64,000 bases of DNA from Amoebidium appalachense (Eukaryota; Ichthyosporea): NCBI GenBank assembly GCA_963693365.1, contig CAVNZM010000003.1:3286001-3350000 (forward strand), read 5' to 3'. Position 1 is the first letter of the stretch, and each line of letters starts with the position of its first letter. Shown in pieces: positions 62,296 to 64,000 of this stretch. A program made the position numbers and the translations under genes. The notes under the pieces were generated by a model. That model saw only the letters and a program-made list of their open reading frames with translations, was not told the DNA's origin and did not search any database.

Positions 62296-62719
62296 AAAGA
62301 AGGTGATGTTGGGTAAACCAGAGCACATGAGGACAAGAAAAAATACAACACTAACCCCATCTGGCAACAAAAAAAGATAAGAGGGACGAAACAATGCAGC
62401 GTGCCAAAAAGAACACATGTGTAAAAGAGTCCACCATCAAACAAAGAACCAACTGACACACACCAAAAAAAAGTTGGGAGGGAGCTAGGGGAGGAGCGAG
62501 GGAGGGAAGAAGAGAGGAAGGGAGGGAGGGAGGGGCGGGGGGAAGGGAGGGAGGGAGTGCGTGTGAGGTCATTCCTCCGGGAGGGAAAGGGGGAGAAAGC
62601 GAGAGAGGAAGGGAGAAAAATGACGTTTAGATGAGGCCTCTTACCACTTCTTGTGTGTCCTTCGGCCCAAACGTAACCGTGGTTCTCTGCGCCGTAACGA
62701 ACGACACGTTCTCTTTCAG
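60474..62719 (-). CDS. Acidic Glu-rich protein, 3' four exons (5' end not found)
   Basis: Exons on the minus strand: 62719-62645 (acceptor CACACACACAG, donor GTG|GTAAGA), 62088-61987 (acceptor AACAATCAG, donor CAG|GTAATG), 61463-61186 (acceptor ACCCCCACAG, donor CAA|GTACGT) and 60564-60474 (acceptor CACACACACAG, stop TAG). Phases 0, 0 and 2 match, and the four exons give 181 residues. The order is a polar segment (VSFVTAQRTTVTFGPKD), a predicted helix (EWEENLRAKGDAPLQKYF, then QQTEQARREAFQ), a long Asp/Glu tract with a Lys-rich end (KEKGKGKKEKEEKK), and an acidic C-terminus (VVEDLRLSDLDD). The composition suggests a nuclear or chaperone-type protein that binds basic partners, but the family was not recognised. 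The first exon opens with an acceptor, so upstream exons must exist; none was found between 62730 and 64000. Confidence 0.65.
60567..60697. repeat. GT array and G tract in the last intron
   Basis: On the sense strand of the acidic-protein gene this is a C tract followed by (CA)n that directly forms the 3' splice site. Confidence 0.93.
60970..61160. repeat. GT-G tract and CA array
   Basis: GT followed by about 40 G (60975-61029), then a CA array at 61113-61160, all inside the last intron of the acidic-protein gene. Confidence 0.9.
61504..61840. repeat. (GT)n arrays spaced by TGTCAGAATG
   Basis: GT arrays punctuated at least seven times by GTCAGAAT(A/G) islets, the nearest of which (near 61486) lies about 25 bp upstream of the array. 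(CA)n is on the sense strand of the gene. Confidence 0.9.
62262..62294. repeat. C tract
   Basis: About 33 C in an intron of the acidic-protein gene, followed farther right by GGGA-rich DNA at 62476-62560. Confidence 0.95.
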
Positions 62720-62769
<50 letters not shown>

Positions 62770-63035
62770 CATGTGCACGCGCGCGTGTTTGTATGCGGCA
62801 CGTGCACATGTGAGTGCCCGTGTGTAGGAATGTTTGGTGTTTTTTTGAGAGCTCCCATGTGTGCGCCTGCATGCGTGCTACAGAAAACAGGTCAGGGAGG
62901 CGGGATGTTGGGGGAGGGAGGAAGTGAGGGGGGGGGGGGGGGGGGGGGGGGGGGGAGAGAGAGAGAGAGAGCAAGGCATGATGTTAGCTTGTCAGCAGAT
63001 GTACTGTACGAAGTGAAAAGCACAGGTCCATAAAA

Positions 63036-63076
<41 letters not shown>

Positions 63077-63418
63077 AAGGCACCCTGACTTCCTTTGCTT
63101 GTTGATTTATGAGAATACCGGAGTATGTGTAATGGGGCTACTAGCAGGGGCTCCTTGGCCGAGGGCCCCCCGGGGGGGAGGGGAGGGGGGGGGGAAGGGG
63201 GAAGACAAAGTCCATTTTGGGTTTGACACGTGTGTGCGTTTGTGCTTGCGTGAGTGTGTGTGCGCGTGCGCGCACACGCGCGCGTGTGTGTATGTGCGCG
63301 TGTAGAGATAGCCCCTGGAAACACAGAGTGGGAGGGAAGGAGAGGGGGGAGAGAGCAGTGCACGAGAGTCTGCTTTTTTTTTTTTTTTTTTTTTTTTTTG
63401 GGGGGGGGGGGGGGGGGG
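62720..63418. repeat. GT, G, C and TnGn tracts
   Basis: GT array at 62721-62766 (forms the acceptor of the 62719 exon), G run at 62930-62954 with GA, C run at 63039-63074, and T27 followed by G18 at 63374-63418. No upstream exon of the acidic-protein gene could be identified. Confidence 0.85.
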
Positions 63419-63810
63419 TTTGAATGCGGAACACAGTACGAAGTACGCATACACGATGAGAAGCATGGTGCAGGACACATGCAAAGGCAAACATTCAAGT
63501 ATGCAACATCAGCCATGCGCACAGTATGCGTCATAAGCAGAGCCCATCCTCAGGGAGGGCCCAAGTCATCAATTGCGTCTGAGTTTCGACCCCTTAGCCC
63601 GCGTATATACGACACTCCAACTCAGACAGCAGCATCAACTGAACTTGGGTGGGTCAACCCGTCTTGATCAAAGACGAGCAGGGTTGCTTATGCAAGAGCA
63701 AGGTGAGCAAAACGGTGAAGATGTGTGTGCAAACTAATGCAGTGCAGCGACAAACGCGCATGTGCTTACAGATGCACGACACAGAGCAACCATGCCCGGT
63801 TGCATGGAAG
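63419..63810 (+). repeat. Interspersed element of about 390 bp, copy B
   Basis: Near-identical to 21689-22069, starting TTTGAATGCGGAACAC directly after a T27-G18 tract and ending GGTTGCATGGAAG before a second G run. It has a few extra bases (GATGAGAAGCATGGTGC) near 63453. Confidence 0.75.
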
Positions 63811-64000
63811 GGGGGGAGAGGGGGGGGGTTGTACCCTCTTGATGAGCTCTCTGGTGCCGTTTTTGATTTTGTAGTTTTTGGTTTTGGACTGTAGTCTCTG
63901 AAGCTGTGTGTTGGATTTCGTGTTAGTTTTGGCTCATATGAGGTTGTGTGTAGGTGTAGTCTTGACATCGGTTTGTGCCTGCACGTACACGCAAGCGCGC
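63811..64000. other. Window edge, no gene recognised
   Basis: GA/G-rich run followed by GT-leaning unique sequence. Nothing coding is supported. Confidence 0.4.

Overview
This is eukaryotic nuclear DNA: genes are split by spliceosomal introns with GT/AG borders, spaced widely, and buried in simple-sequence DNA. The window holds an SH2-domain protein, a calcium-binding-EGF protein with eight pacifastin/VWC-like repeats, a GPCR-like seven-helix protein, a C2H2 plus transposase-tail protein, and a decayed Ty1/copia element. SH2, EGF and seven-helix proteins together suggest an animal or a unicellular relative of animals (ichthyosporean, filasterean or choanoflagellate). The long introns packed with microsatellites would suit an ichthyosporean, but this is inference. 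No tRNA, rRNA, CRISPR array or bacterial-type operon was seen.

Layout. 1-2250: (CA)n and homopolymer tracts. 3228-6965 (-): a three-exon SH2 adaptor-like gene, about 432 codons, with one probable 1-nt homopolymer frameshift. 10683-20120: a repeat block into which a copia element (12153-18935) has inserted. 20121-24920: a second, broken copy of the SH2 locus. 26698-30544 (+): a tentative multi-exon gene of unknown family. 32605-35690: a second copy of the 10683-20120 block that keeps the empty copia insertion site. 36110-36775: a 16/20-bp minisatellite. 39594-41303 (-): intronless secreted EGF/pacifastin-like gene. 43050-44017 (-): three-exon small gene. 45252-49189 (+): two-exon gene whose 3.4-kb intron is almost entirely (CA)n. 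50750-54240: GA, TA and GT arrays. 55729-57696 (+): two-exon seven-helix protein. 60474-62719 (-): 3' part of a gene for an acidic protein. The right end carries a second copy of a roughly 390-bp interspersed repeat.

How it fits together. Gene models were built by pairing GT/AG borders and requiring reading phase to be kept across every junction; totals divide by three for the SH2 gene (after removing one base from a G7 run), the 122-aa gene, the C2H2 gene, the seven-helix gene and the acidic-protein gene. Two themes stand out. Introns are often microsatellites that run right up to the splice site (donor G|GTGTGT, acceptor CACACACAG|). And the window is a patchwork of direct segmental duplications in which one SH2 locus stays nearly intact while its copy has decayed and has gathered tandem copies of an exon end with its donor site. 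The genes have no evident shared pathway.
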